From assembly GCF_011927625.1 (NCBI RefSeq), contig NZ_JAATIZ010000002.1, positions 496,001-560,000 on the forward strand: a stretch of 64,000 bases of DNA, given 5' to 3'. Position 1 is the stretch's first letter. Each line of letters begins with the position of its first letter. Of the stretch, positions 55,821-64,000 are shown in pieces. The notes beneath the pieces are model-generated. The model worked only from the letters and a program-made list of their open reading frames with translations, did not search any database and was not told the DNA's origin. The DNA comes from Paenalcaligenes hominis (GTDB taxonomy: Bacteria; Pseudomonadota; Gammaproteobacteria; Burkholderiales; Burkholderiaceae_B). A program made the position numbers and the translations under genes.

Positions 55821-56657
55821 ATGAAACCTATTCGCAAAGCTGTTTTCCCCGTTGCTGGTTTAGGCACCCGCTTTCTTCCTGCTACCAAAGCCATGCCCAA
55901 GGAAATGCTGCCCATCGTGGATAAGCCCTTGATTCAATACGCGGTCGAAGAAGCCATTGCCGCCGGTGTCACTGAGTTGATTTTTGTGACAGGTCGCAAT
56001 AAACGCGCAATTGAAGACCATTTTGACCGTATGCCAGAATTGGAAGCCGAGCTCGCTGCCAAGCAAAAGCACGCCCTGCTTGATATCGTTCGTAACGTAC
56101 TTCCGCCTCACATTAGCTGTATTTATACACGCCAAGCCACACCTAAAGGCTTAGGCCACGCCGTTTTATGCGCTGCCCCCATCGTCGGCAACGAACCTTT
56201 TTTGGTATTATTAGCCGATGATTTAATCGACGCCGAGCCCTGTGTTTCGTTGCAAATGGTCGAGGCCGCACATCAAAACAATGGCAGTGTGATTGCGGTA
56301 CAACAAGTGGCTTTAGAGCACACCGACAAGTACGGGATTGTGTCAGGCCAAGCGGTAAACGGACAGACCATGCGTTTGAATGGCATTGTTGAAAAACCAG
56401 CACCCGAGGTCGCACCAAGCCGCTCGGCAGTGGTGGGACGCTATGTATTAGAACCAGAAATTTTTGAACATTTACGCCAAACCACACCCGGCGTAGGTGG
56501 CGAAATTCAATTAACCGATGCGATTGCGAGCCTGCTAAAAGAACAACCGGTGTTTGGCTTCAACTACAACGGTACGCGCTACGATTGCGGGAGCAAAGAG
56601 GGCTTTTTTCAAGCTACGGTTGAGTTCGGCCGCAAATACCATCAACTCAAGGTCTAG
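55821..56657 (+). CDS. galU: UTP-glucose-1-phosphate uridylyltransferase
   Basis: This 278-residue nucleotidyltransferase makes UDP-glucose. The signature [20 protein letters not shown] is at the N-terminus, with [36 protein letters not shown] and [14 protein letters not shown] further on. Length equals the bacterial GalU norm. Its stop codon is immediately followed by that of the opposite MarR gene, with no terminator between them. Confidence 0.94.
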   Translation: MKPIRKAVFPVAGLGTRFLPATKAMPKEMLPIVDKPLIQYAVEEAIAAGVTELIFVTGRNKRAIEDHFDRMPELEAELAAKQKHALLDIVRNVLPPHISCIYTRQATPKGLGHAVLCAAPIVGNEPFLVLLADDLIDAEPCVSLQMVEAAHQNNGSVIAVQQVALEHTDKYGIVSGQAVNGQTMRLNGIVEKPAPEVAPSRSAVVGRYVLEPEIFEHLRQTTPGVGGEIQLTDAIASLLKEQPVFGFNYNGTRYDCGSKEGFFQATVEFGRKYHQLKV

Positions 56658-57107
56658 TTATTCGTCGACGCGATTTTCTAAAATCAATCGACGCAATGTC
56701 GCTTTTAGCGCCTCCACATCTAACGGTTGGAGGCGTTCTATAACTTCGGATTCGTGTTTTTTAGCTTGTTCTATCAAGCCTGAAATCAGCACCCGTCCAG
56801 GCTCTGTAATTTCCACTAATGACACGCGCCTATCCCCATTATGTGCCACACGGTGCACATAACCTGCATTTACCATTTTATCTACTACTCGCGTCACCGT
56901 TGGCTGCTTGCTTGTGGCAATACGGGCTAATTGGCCTACGCTGACCACCCCTGCCCCAGACAAAATGGATAGCACACGCCATTCGGTAATCGATAATCCG
57001 TTTTTCTGCACCACTTGATGAAACTCAGTCGAAATGATTTGACTGGCTTGGGCCAGTAACGCTGGCAAGTAATTATCTACAAAAATCGCTTCGGTATTCA
57101 CACGCAC
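56658..57107 (-). CDS. MarR-family regulator (divergent from the iorA-like gene)
   Basis: This protein of about 149 residues has the MarR fold: ITEWRVLSILSGAGVVSVGQLARI, SKQPTVTRVVDKMVNAGYVHR (recognition helix) and the wing DRRVSLVEITEPGRVLI. The start is a GTG at 57107 or 57101. It is divergent from the oxidoreductase operon, and two direct TATTCATATG repeats lie between them, making it the probable local repressor. The inducer is unknown. Confidence 0.83.
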   Translation of the reverse strand: MRVNTEAIFVDNYLPALLAQASQIISTEFHQVVQKNGLSITEWRVLSILSGAGVVSVGQLARIATSKQPTVTRVVDKMVNAGYVHRVAHNGDRRVSLVEITEPGRVLISGLIEQAKKHESEVIERLQPLDVEALKATLRRLILENRVDE

Positions 57108-57220
57108 CCTAACTATCTAAAAATTGCTTATGCATAACTGTAAATTGGGTTCACTATACCTAAGCTACGCCTATTTCGCTCTTTTTTAAACAAAACGATG
57201 CGCCTAGGGAAAACCATTAC

Positions 57221-57254
57221 TATTCATATGTTGAGAACTAAACATATTCATATG
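57221..57254. promoter_or_regulatory. Direct repeats TATTCATATG before iorA-like gene
   Basis: TATTCATATG occurs at 57221-57230 and 57245-57254, 24 bp apart start to start (just over two helical turns), in the 190-bp gap between the MarR gene and the operon it faces. Binding by that MarR protein is inferred. Confidence 0.55.
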
Positions 57255-57297
57255 AAAATAATAGGTATCGAATCAGAAGCATTATGAGGAGGACAAC

Positions 57298-59514
57298 ATG
57301 GCTGAAAGATCATTTGTCGAGGAAGTCAAAAAACTGCGCCTAGGCGATGGCGAAGTCTTTAGTGGTGAAGGCATTTTGGCGGTGACCAAAGCCTTATTAG
57401 AGTCAGGCGTATCGTATGTGGCTGGCTATCAAGGTGCGCCCATTTCTCATCTTATGGATGTGTTGGCAGACGCCCAAGATATCTTGACCGAGCACGGTAT
57501 TCGCTTTGAAAACAGCGCATCCGAAGCCACGGCAGCAGCCTCGTTGGCGGCCTCGGTCAACTACCCCTTGCGTGGTGCGGTCACCTTTAAGGCCACAGTA
57601 GGCACCAACGTGGCTTCTGATGCTTTAGCCAACTTGGCTTCGGGCGGCGTTAAAGGCGGCGCTTTGATCATCGTCGGTGAAGACTACGGCGAGGGGTCCT
57701 CCATCATGCAAGAGCGCAGCCATGCTTTTGCCATGAAATCCCAAATGTGGATGCTGGATCCGCGCCCTAACCTGCCTTGCATTGTGCAAGCAGTTAAAGA
57801 TGGTTTCGATTTATCCGAAGCTAGCAACACTCCCGTTATGTTGCAACTACGCATTCGCGCTTGTCACGTTCATGGGCAGTTTGTGGCCTCCGACAATAAA
57901 GCAGCGAAATTCTCCCTTAAAGAAGCCATGGAGCACCCCGAACGCGATGTAGATCGTATTGTGTTGCCTCCGGCAAGCTTCCTACACGAAAAAGAAAAAG
58001 TCGAGCAACGTTGGCCTGCTGCGATTAAGTTCATTGAAGAGCGTCAGCTCAACGAATTTTTTGGCGATGAACACGATGACGTCGGCTTAATTATTCAAGG
58101 TGGTGGCTACAACAGCGCTATTCGCGCCCTAGAGCACCTGGACCTGGCCGATGTGTTTGGCGAGTCCAAAATCCCCCTTTACGTCATGAATGTGGCGTAT
58201 CCGCTGATTGACTCCGAGCTCATTCGCTTCTGTGAGGGCAAACGCGCCGTGTTGGTCCTCGAAGAAGGCCAACCTAACTTCGTCGAGCAAAATATTGCGG
58301 CGATTTTAAATCGCACCGATTTAGAGGTAGCGCTACACGGTAAAGACTTTTTGCCCATGGCTGGCGAATACAACACCCAAACCATGTTGAAAGGGATTCG
58401 TGCTTTCTTAGAGCATTACGGCCGAATTGAACCAATCCCTGCACCCAAACCGCGTGTCGTGCCTCGCACCGAAGACACTGGTAGCACCGTTAAGGTAGAG
58501 GTAGCCCAGCTGAATGACGTGGTTGAAGCCGCTGAAGTCAAACCGATGGGTTCGCTCGATGAAAACGTGCATGCACGTCCGCCTGGGTTTTGTACAGGTT
58601 GCCCTGAACGCCCCATCTTTACGGCCATGAAGCTAGTAGAGCGCGAGCTTGGCGAGCATCACGTCAGTGCCGATATTGGTTGTCATCTCTTTTCTATTTT
58701 GCCTCCGTTTAATCTAGGCAACACCACGATGGGCTATGGCTTAGGTGGGGCCGCAGCGTCCGCATTAAATACGACTAGCAGTAAAAAACGGGCGATCTCT
58801 GTCATGGGCGATGGCGGTTTTTGGCATAACGGCTTAACCAGCGGCATTGCAAACTCGGTCTTTAATCAAAGCGACAACTTAACGATTGTGGTGGACAACA
58901 GTTACACCGCGGCCACAGGTGGTCAAGATATTTTGTCCTCTAAGGCTAAAAATGAAACGCGTAGCACGGGCCACTTAATTGAAAAAGCGGCTCGTGGGGT
59001 GGGGGTCAATTGGTTGCAAACGGTGAAACGCACCTACGACCTTAAAGCCATGACCAACACACTCCGAGAAGCCCTAACCACTTCGGTTAAAGGCCCCAAG
59101 GTAGTGATTGCCCAAAGTGAATGTATGTTGAACCGTCAACGTCGCGAGCGCGGCCAAGTCCGCAAAGCGGTGGCAGCCGGTGAGCGCGTCGTACGTGAGC
59201 GTTTTGGTGTGGATCCCGATACCTGTACTGGCGATCACTCTTGTATTCGTTTATCGGGTTGTCCTTCTTTGTCTATTCGCCCTAACCCCGATCCTTTACG
59301 TACCGATCCCGTGGCAACAGTAATGAATAGCTGTGTAGGCTGTGGGCTCTGTGGGGAAGTCTCGCATGCCGCCATCTTATGTCCGTCTTTTTACAGAGCG
59401 CAGATTATCAGCAATCCCACCTCTATGGATTCCTTCCGAGAGAAATGGCGTCGCCGTATTATCAGCTGGTTCCAGCGCCGTAGTGCCGCTAAGCGCGACC
59501 AATACGCTTTTTAA
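57298..59514 (+). CDS. Indolepyruvate:ferredoxin oxidoreductase-like, alpha subunit
   Basis: This 738-residue 2-oxoacid:ferredoxin oxidoreductase subunit has an N-terminal pyrimidine domain (GYQGAPISHLMDVLAD, ENSASEATAAASLAASV), a middle domain, and a TPP-binding domain with CTGCPERPIFTAMK and GDGGFWHNGLTSGIANSVFN. Iron-sulfur ligands close it: CTGDHSCIRLSGCPS and CVGCGLCGEVSHAAILCP. It would oxidatively decarboxylate an aryl 2-oxoacid to an acyl-CoA. GAGGAGG before the ATG is a very strong ribosome site. Substrate is not known; the next genes point to aromatic catabolism. Confidence 0.88.
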   Translation: MAERSFVEEVKKLRLGDGEVFSGEGILAVTKALLESGVSYVAGYQGAPISHLMDVLADAQDILTEHGIRFENSASEATAAASLAASVNYPLRGAVTFKATVGTNVASDALANLASGGVKGGALIIVGEDYGEGSSIMQERSHAFAMKSQMWMLDPRPNLPCIVQAVKDGFDLSEASNTPVMLQLRIRACHVHGQFVASDNKAAKFSLKEAMEHPERDVDRIVLPPASFLHEKEKVEQRWPAAIKFIEERQLNEFFGDEHDDVGLIIQGGGYNSAIRALEHLDLADVFGESKIPLYVMNVAYPLIDSELIRFCEGKRAVLVLEEGQPNFVEQNIAAILNRTDLEVALHGKDFLPMAGEYNTQTMLKGIRAFLEHYGRIEPIPAPKPRVVPRTEDTGSTVKVEVAQLNDVVEAAEVKPMGSLDENVHARPPGFCTGCPERPIFTAMKLVERELGEHHVSADIGCHLFSILPPFNLGNTTMGYGLGGAAASALNTTSSKKRAISVMGDGGFWHNGLTSGIANSVFNQSDNLTIVVDNSYTAATGGQDILSSKAKNETRSTGHLIEKAARGVGVNWLQTVKRTYDLKAMTNTLREALTTSVKGPKVVIAQSECMLNRQRRERGQVRKAVAAGERVVRERFGVDPDTCTGDHSCIRLSGCPSLSIRPNPDPLRTDPVATVMNSCVGCGLCGEVSHAAILCPSFYRAQIISNPTSMDSFREKWRRRIISWFQRRSAAKRDQYAF

Positions 59515-59532
59515 ATCGCTAAAGGATGCATC

Positions 59533-61041
59533 ATGCAAGTTAAACCCATCAAAATTGCTATTCTCGCCATGGGTGGCGAAGGCGGGGGCGTACTCGCCAA
59601 CTGGATTGTTAGCCTAGGGGAAAACAATGGCTATATTGCGCAAACCACGTCCGTGCCGGGTGTCGCGCAACGCACGGGCGCTACTATTTACTATGTAGAG
59701 CTTTTCCCTAAAAGTTTGGCCAATACCCAAAAGGCTCCCGTCTTGGCGCTGATGCCGATGCCGGGTGATGTCGATGTGGTCTTAGCTTCCGAGCTTATGG
59801 AGGCCGGCCGTGCGGTTCAGCGTGGTCTAGTCACCCCAGATCGCACCACTCTGATCACCTCTACCCACCGTGTCTACTCTATTGCTGAAAAGATGGCGAT
59901 GGGTGATGGGCGTGTCGATAGCGATAGCCTCATCCATCACACCCGTGCAGCGGCAAAACAATTTATCCATTTTGACATGGCTCAGGTGGCAGAAGACTCG
60001 GGTAGTGTGATTAGTGCGGTCCTATTTGGCTCGCTCTCGGCATCGGGCGTTTTGCCTTTTAGCCGCGAACAGTTCGAGCAAACCATCGAGCGAGGTGGTG
60101 TAGGGGTAAAGCCCAGCCTACGTGCTTTTGGCAACGCCTATGCGCATGTAGGTAATCGTGACCAAGCCGATAGCGTCGAAGACAATGCCTTGCCTAATAT
60201 GGCGACGATTCAGCCCAAACACCCTCAAGTCGCGGCGTTGATTGATCGAGTACGCCAGCACTTTGCCCCAACCGTACAGCCCTTTGTGGCCGAAGGGGTA
60301 CGACGTTTAATTGATTTCCAAGATATCGCCTACGCCGAGCTCTACGTCGACCGCCTTCTTAGCGTCCAACAAAAAGCCCATGCCGATGATCACAAGCTCA
60401 TGCAAGAAACGGCGCGCTATTTGGCCTTGTGGATGTCATTTGAAGACGCGGTGCGCGTAGCCGAACTAAAAACCCGAGCCAGTCGCTTTGAGCGGGTGCA
60501 AAAGGAAGTCCGCTTGAATGAGGGTCAAATCCTCACCATCAATGAATACATGCATCCTCGTGTCGAGGAGATTAGCGAAATTATTCCTAATGTGCGTCTA
60601 GGTCGTTGGCTACTTAACTCAAAATCGTGGGGACATAAGCTGCTGCGCAAGTTCACCCAAGAAGGCCGGGTCATACAGACCAGTTCCTTACGTGGGTTTC
60701 TGCTTTTAAATACCTTGGGCGGCCTACGACGCTGGCGTCGTAAATCGCTGCGATACCAAGTAGAACAAGAGCGTATCAGCCAGTGGTTACAGCGCATTGA
60801 ACAGCATGCCACTGCTCACCCCGCGTTAGCACTCGAAATTGCACGTACCCAGCGTTTAGTGAAAGGCTATGGCGACACGCACTTACGTGGGCTGAAAAAC
60901 TTCCACACCGTCATGACGGCCCTAGACCAGCATCAAAGCCGGGTTTCACCTCAAATCTTAGAAACCTTACGTGATGCGGCATTGGCTGATGAGCACGGCA
61001 AAGCCTTAGAGAAGCAGCTGAATGCTTATGCATTAATCTAA
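59533..61041 (+). CDS. Indolepyruvate oxidoreductase beta-family subunit with C-terminal extension
   Basis: This 502-residue partner of the preceding subunit has the gamma-type domain at residues 1-200 (ILAMGGEGGGVLANWIV, TTSVPGVAQRTGATIYYVE). An extra alpha-helical half follows (about 230-502, DUF6537-like; DIAYAELYVDRLLSVQQKAH and RTQRLVKGYGDTHLRGLKNF), as in the fused aerobic-bacterial forms. Classical IorB subunits are about 200 residues. AAGGA precedes the ATG. It is 18 bp after the alpha subunit. Confidence 0.85.
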   Translation: MQVKPIKIAILAMGGEGGGVLANWIVSLGENNGYIAQTTSVPGVAQRTGATIYYVELFPKSLANTQKAPVLALMPMPGDVDVVLASELMEAGRAVQRGLVTPDRTTLITSTHRVYSIAEKMAMGDGRVDSDSLIHHTRAAAKQFIHFDMAQVAEDSGSVISAVLFGSLSASGVLPFSREQFEQTIERGGVGVKPSLRAFGNAYAHVGNRDQADSVEDNALPNMATIQPKHPQVAALIDRVRQHFAPTVQPFVAEGVRRLIDFQDIAYAELYVDRLLSVQQKAHADDHKLMQETARYLALWMSFEDAVRVAELKTRASRFERVQKEVRLNEGQILTINEYMHPRVEEISEIIPNVRLGRWLLNSKSWGHKLLRKFTQEGRVIQTSSLRGFLLLNTLGGLRRWRRKSLRYQVEQERISQWLQRIEQHATAHPALALEIARTQRLVKGYGDTHLRGLKNFHTVMTALDQHQSRVSPQILETLRDAALADEHGKALEKQLNAYALI

Positions 61042-61088
61042 GCAAAAGGCGATTTCTTATGGTTAACGATAGGGGTTTAATTGCTTCA

Positions 61089-61109
61089 CTACTAAACTAT
61101 TTATAGTAG
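61089..61109. promoter_or_regulatory. Inverted repeat upstream of the second MarR gene
   Basis: CTACTA (61089-61094) and TAGTAG (61104-61109) flank ACTATTTAT (61096-61104). The same ACTATTTAT word occurs at 62368-62376 in the promoter of the monooxygenase-reductase gene. It is a candidate site of the MarR protein encoded at 61220. Confidence 0.5.
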
Positions 61110-61219
61110 AATACTTTTTAAACTTTCAGCATTGATCAGCGAAACGGAATGATTCCGTCACTACAGTTAACCGTCACAGATCGCCCACATGGCCTGTTGA
61201 TGCAGAGGAACACTTAACC

Positions 61220-61738
61220 ATGAAGCAAAATGCAGCGCACTACGACGAGGTCTTAGAACAAAATCACGACAGTGGCTACGAAGGCCGCTTAGGGCCTAAA
61301 GACCCGGCTAGTCTACGTTTGTGGCTACGTCTCATGACATGCACCAAACAAATAGAAGATGAAATTCGTCGTCGCTTACGCGTCAACTTCGACATCTCTT
61401 TAGCGCGCTTTGACTACATGGCTCAGCTCTACCGCTATCCAGATGGCTTAAAAATGGGTGAGTTATCTCGCTATTTAATGGTCACAGGCGGCAACGTTAC
61501 CGGTCTGACCGATGAGCTCGCTCGCGAGGGGCTGGTGTCTCGCGAAAGCAGCCCTACCGACAGGCGGGCTTGGTTATTGCGACTTACCCCAAAGGGTAAA
61601 AGCACCTTTGAGCAAATGGCGAAACAGCACAATCAATGGGTTACCGAGCTCTTCGAAGGTCTGGACCACGATGCCGTTGAACACATCCATCAGCAACTGG
61701 CGCAGTTACGTGTGCATTTATTGTCTTTAATCAAATAA
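61220..61738 (+). CDS. MarR-family regulator of the aromatic-CoA cluster
   Basis: This 172-residue regulator has MarR core blocks: FDYMAQLYRYPDGLKMGELSRYLMVTGGNVTGLTDEL (helix-turn-helix) and ESSPTDRRAWLLRLTPKGKSTFEQMA (wing). It follows the oxidoreductase pair by 178 bp and precedes the thioesterase and monooxygenase genes on the same strand. AGAGGA precedes the ATG. Likely a ligand-sensing repressor of its own and the downstream units. Confidence 0.85.
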   Translation: MKQNAAHYDEVLEQNHDSGYEGRLGPKDPASLRLWLRLMTCTKQIEDEIRRRLRVNFDISLARFDYMAQLYRYPDGLKMGELSRYLMVTGGNVTGLTDELAREGLVSRESSPTDRRAWLLRLTPKGKSTFEQMAKQHNQWVTELFEGLDHDAVEHIHQQLAQLRVHLLSLIK

Positions 61739-61766
61739 GACACCCTCTAATTCATGATAAAGCTTT

Positions 61767-61804
61767 GGTTTGGGTTTGCGCATCCCGTCTGTTTAACCCA
61801 AACC
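61767..61804. repeat. 10-bp inverted repeat between MarR and thioesterase genes
   Basis: GGTTTGGGTT (61767-61776) and AACCCAAACC (61795-61804) are perfect complements with an 18-base spacer. No T-run follows, so it may be a leader hairpin or operator rather than an intrinsic terminator. Confidence 0.6.
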
Positions 61805-61853
61805 TTGATTAACTCACAGTGCGACACGCACATCTTGTTACGAAGGGACAAGC

Positions 61854-62309
61854 ATGGGATCAAAGCTGTATACCAAAGAACATCGCATTCGGTTTTCTGA
61901 GTGCGATCCAGCAGGCATTGTGTTCTACCCTCAGTATTTCGTTATGTTTAACAACCTAATGGAACAGTGGGTCGATACGATGATTCCTGGTGGGTTTAAT
62001 GGCTTAATTGCTAAACACAAAATCGGCATGCCTACTGTGCACCTAGAGGCCAACTTTCGTTCTATTAGCCAAATGGGCGACGATGTCACCCTAAGCCTAG
62101 GCGTTAAAAAAATTGGCAGTCGTTCATTGCATTTGCATTTGCAGTGTGTTGGTCATGACGGTGTATTGCGCATGGAGGTCAACCAAGTCATTGTGACGAC
62201 CTCCCTTATCACCCACCAAGCCGCCCCTGTGCCCGAGTTTTTACGCGAGCCTATGCAAGCTTTCTTGCTACCTCAGGTCGCCGCAACTGCGGACTCATGT
62301 CAGGCTTAA
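61854..62309 (+). CDS. Hotdog-fold acyl-CoA thioesterase (4-hydroxybenzoyl-CoA thioesterase type)
   Basis: This 151-residue thioesterase has the active-site motif RFSECDPAGIVFYPQYFVMFNN (catalytic Asp of the 4HBT family) and VHLEANFRSISQMGDDVTL. It would hydrolyse an aromatic acyl-CoA, perhaps to recycle CoA from dead-end thioesters formed in the adjacent pathway. AAGGGA precedes the ATG. Confidence 0.85.
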   Translation: MGSKLYTKEHRIRFSECDPAGIVFYPQYFVMFNNLMEQWVDTMIPGGFNGLIAKHKIGMPTVHLEANFRSISQMGDDVTLSLGVKKIGSRSLHLHLQCVGHDGVLRMEVNQVIVTTSLITHQAAPVPEFLREPMQAFLLPQVAATADSCQA

Positions 62310-62369
62310 TTCAGGAGAACAGGTATATTTTTTGTGGTTTTTATTTACGCAATTAGTTTACCTGTATAC

Positions 62370-62385
62370 TATTTATTAATAAATA
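62370..62385. promoter_or_regulatory. Perfect 16-bp palindrome before the monooxygenase-reductase gene
   Basis: TATTTATTAATAAATA is self-complementary over its full length and sits 49 bp before the start codon, overlapping promoter-like TATACT. It shares ACTATTTAT with the upstream MarR control region (61096). Confidence 0.65.
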
Positions 62386-62434
62386 TACTTAGCTGAATTT
62401 GATTAGCTAAGTGTCATAACCATACGGAACAGTT

Positions 62435-64000
62435 ATGAAAATCGTATGTATAGGTGGAGGCCCAGCAGGTCTGTATTTTGGCTTGCTGATGAAATTACAA
62501 AATCCTGATAACCACATTGTGGTGGTAGAGCGCAATCGCCCTTATGACACCTTTGGTTGGGGCGTGGTGTTCTCTGATGCCACGATGGAAAACTTGCGTG
62601 AAGCCGATCCGGTTTCAGCGCAAACCATTGGCGATGCATTCAACCATTGGGACGATATTGAAACCCATTTCAAAGGGCGCGCTATTCGCAGCAAAGGCCA
62701 TGGTTTTATTGGCATTGGTCGTAAAAAGCTACTGAACATTTTGCAAGCACGTTGCGAAGAAGTGGGCGTTGAGCTCGTCTTTGAAACCAATGTGGAAGAC
62801 GAACAAGACATAGCTCGCCGCTATCAAGCCGATCTTGTGATTGCCTCCGATGGTATTAACAGTCGCATTCGCAACAAACACCCCGAAAGCTTCAAACCCG
62901 ATATTGACGAGCGTCACTGTCGCTTTGTATGGCTAGGGACTAAAAAGGTCTTTGATGCGTTTAATTTCATTTTTGTAGAAAACGAACACGGCTGGTTTCA
63001 AGCGCATGCTTATCGCTTTGAGGACGGCATGTCGACCTTTATTGTTGAAACCCCGCATGAAACCTGGGCCAAGGCCGGCATTGAAAACATGAGCCAAGAG
63101 GAAGGTATTAAATACTGCGAAGACCTCTTTGCCCCCTACCTAGATGGCAACCCATTAGTCAGTAACGCCACGCATTTACGTGGTTCAGCCATTTGGATTC
63201 GTTTCCCCCGCGTCATCTGCAACAACTGGGTGCATTGGGAAAACATAGATGGCAAGAATGTGCCCTTTGTTTTGATGGGTGACGCCGCCCATACTGCACA
63301 CTTTTCCATTGGCTCTGGCACCAAGCTCGCTCTTGAAGACGCAATCACCTTAGCCAATCACCTCAAGCAAGACGAGTCCTTAGAGCAGGCGCTAGAACAG
63401 TACAGTGCAGAACGCAGCATTGATGTATTACGTATTCAAAATGCAGCGCGCAACTCCACGGAATGGTTTGAAAACGTGGCACGGTATGCCAATATGGCGC
63501 CCGAGCAGTTCACCTATTCCATGCTGACTCGCTCCCAACGCATTTCTCATGAAAACTTGCGTTTGCGCGACCCCGCAGGCATTACCGAATTTGAGCGTTG
63601 GTTTGCTACCCAAGCCGGTATGCAGCTCGGCGCGGATCAAACCCCACCGCCCCCTATGTTCACGCCCTTTAAACTGCGTGATCTGACACTGAAAAATCGC
63701 ATTGTGTTTTCACCGACTTTAACTTACAGCGCTAAAGATGGCGTAGTTAATGATTTCCATGAAGTGCATTATGGCGCGCGCGCCTTGGGCGGAGCGGCGT
63801 TAGTGATGGCGGAGATGACCGCGGTGACCCCCGACGGGCGTGTTACCCCAGGCTGCGCCGGCTTGTGGAATGACGACCATACCACAGCGTGGTCTGACGT
63901 GGTCAAGGCGATTCACTCAGGTCAAGCCTTAGCGGGAATTCAACTGGGCCACGCCGGTCGTAGAGGTTCCACCCAAGTCGGTTGGGAACAAGCCAATCGA
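62435..64000 (+). CDS. Bifunctional 2-aminobenzoyl-CoA / salicylyl-CoA monooxygenase-reductase (partial)
   Basis: The frame runs 522 codons to the right edge, so the C-terminus is missing. The N-terminal half is a class A flavin monooxygenase ([56 protein letters not shown]). From about residue 405 an old-yellow-enzyme-type barrel begins ([27 protein letters not shown]). This fusion defines 2-aminobenzoyl-CoA monooxygenase/reductase and salicylyl-CoA 5-hydroxylase. Substrate choice (anthraniloyl-CoA versus salicylyl-CoA) cannot be settled here; a CoA ligase is expected beyond the edge. Confidence 0.88.
   Translation, partial: MKIVCIGGGPAGLYFGLLMKLQNPDNHIVVVERNRPYDTFGWGVVFSDATMENLREADPVSAQTIGDAFNHWDDIETHFKGRAIRSKGHGFIGIGRKKLLNILQARCEEVGVELVFETNVEDEQDIARRYQADLVIASDGINSRIRNKHPESFKPDIDERHCRFVWLGTKKVFDAFNFIFVENEHGWFQAHAYRFEDGMSTFIVETPHETWAKAGIENMSQEEGIKYCEDLFAPYLDGNPLVSNATHLRGSAIWIRFPRVICNNWVHWENIDGKNVPFVLMGDAAHTAHFSIGSGTKLALEDAITLANHLKQDESLEQALEQYSAERSIDVLRIQNAARNSTEWFENVARYANMAPEQFTYSMLTRSQRISHENLRLRDPAGITEFERWFATQAGMQLGADQTPPPPMFTPFKLRDLTLKNRIVFSPTLTYSAKDGVVNDFHEVHYGARALGGAALVMAEMTAVTPDGRVTPGCAGLWNDDHTTAWSDVVKAIHSGQALAGIQLGHAGRRGSTQVGWEQANR

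Noticed and set aside
56143-56487. 114-residue minus-strand frame in galU
   Set aside because: Antisense shadow of a highly conserved housekeeping gene.
57221-57254. Direct repeats as a CRISPR or phage attachment site
   Set aside because: Only two short copies with a 14-bp spacer, no cas or integrase genes; promoter position fits an operator better.

Overview
The window looks like chromosome of a betaproteobacterium of the Burkholderiales, most likely family Alcaligenaceae (Paenalcaligenes/Alcaligenes-like). This is inferred from gene order (apaG-rpe, gph-trpEGDC, dacC-dat-DUF493-lipB-lipA, birA-coaX), from moderate base composition, and from the catabolic profile. There are no tRNA or rRNA genes, insertion sequences, prophage genes or CRISPR arrays. 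It reads as a metabolically rich chromosomal segment with several accessory catabolic and iron-uptake islands.

Region 1 (1-10.9 kb) is a nicotinate degradation island. It holds a nicotinate dehydrogenase ([2Fe-2S] subunit nicA, molybdopterin subunit nicB, and a divergent, catalytically degraded molybdopterin-subunit paralogue running off the left edge), nicC, nicX, nicD, nicF, transporter nicT and MarR regulator nicR. Together they would turn nicotinate into 6-hydroxynicotinate, 2,5-dihydroxypyridine, N-formylmaleamate, maleamate and maleate. Maleate isomerase (nicE) is not in the window. An aspartate dehydrogenase gene follows nicR. An 8-base motif occurs twice in each of the two divergent control regions and may be the operator.

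Region 2 (11-20.6 kb) is a mixed stretch: a BetT-like BCCT transporter, an AraC regulator divergent from a cupin dioxygenase of the 2,4'-dihydroxyacetophenone dioxygenase type, a TetR regulator with a near-perfect operator palindrome, a yybP-ykoY (Mn2+) riboswitch ahead of a TerC-family membrane protein, a PheC-like periplasmic protein, a UvrD-type helicase with a C-terminal DUF5710-like module, and a SapC-family protein.

Region 3 (20.6-37.8 kb) is a catecholate siderophore island. It encodes a ferric-siderophore ABC importer, an esterase, a phosphopantetheinyl transferase, the 2,3-dihydroxybenzoate activation and serine NRPS genes (entE, free aryl carrier protein, entF), an EntS-like exporter, a secreted YncE-like beta-propeller, and entC, a stand-alone isochorismatase and entA. 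The predicted product is enterobactin or a close relative. Fur-box-like sequences abut the start codons of both transcription units. A regulator with pseudo-receiver, winged helix and dead EAL domain closes the island.

Region 4 (37.9-56.7 kb) is housekeeping: dsbC, a UbiH-family hydroxylase, mltA, apaG, rpe, an EAL phosphodiesterase, gph, the trp operon with a Trp-codon leader peptide and attenuator, ung, lipA/lipB, dat, dacC, birA, coaX, a small membrane-anchored protein and galU.

Region 5 (56.7 kb to the end) is a second catabolic island: a MarR regulator divergent from an indolepyruvate:ferredoxin-oxidoreductase-like pair, a second MarR, an acyl-CoA thioesterase, and the start of a bifunctional 2-aminobenzoyl-CoA/salicylyl-CoA monooxygenase-reductase. 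The likely substrate is an aromatic acid processed as its CoA thioester.
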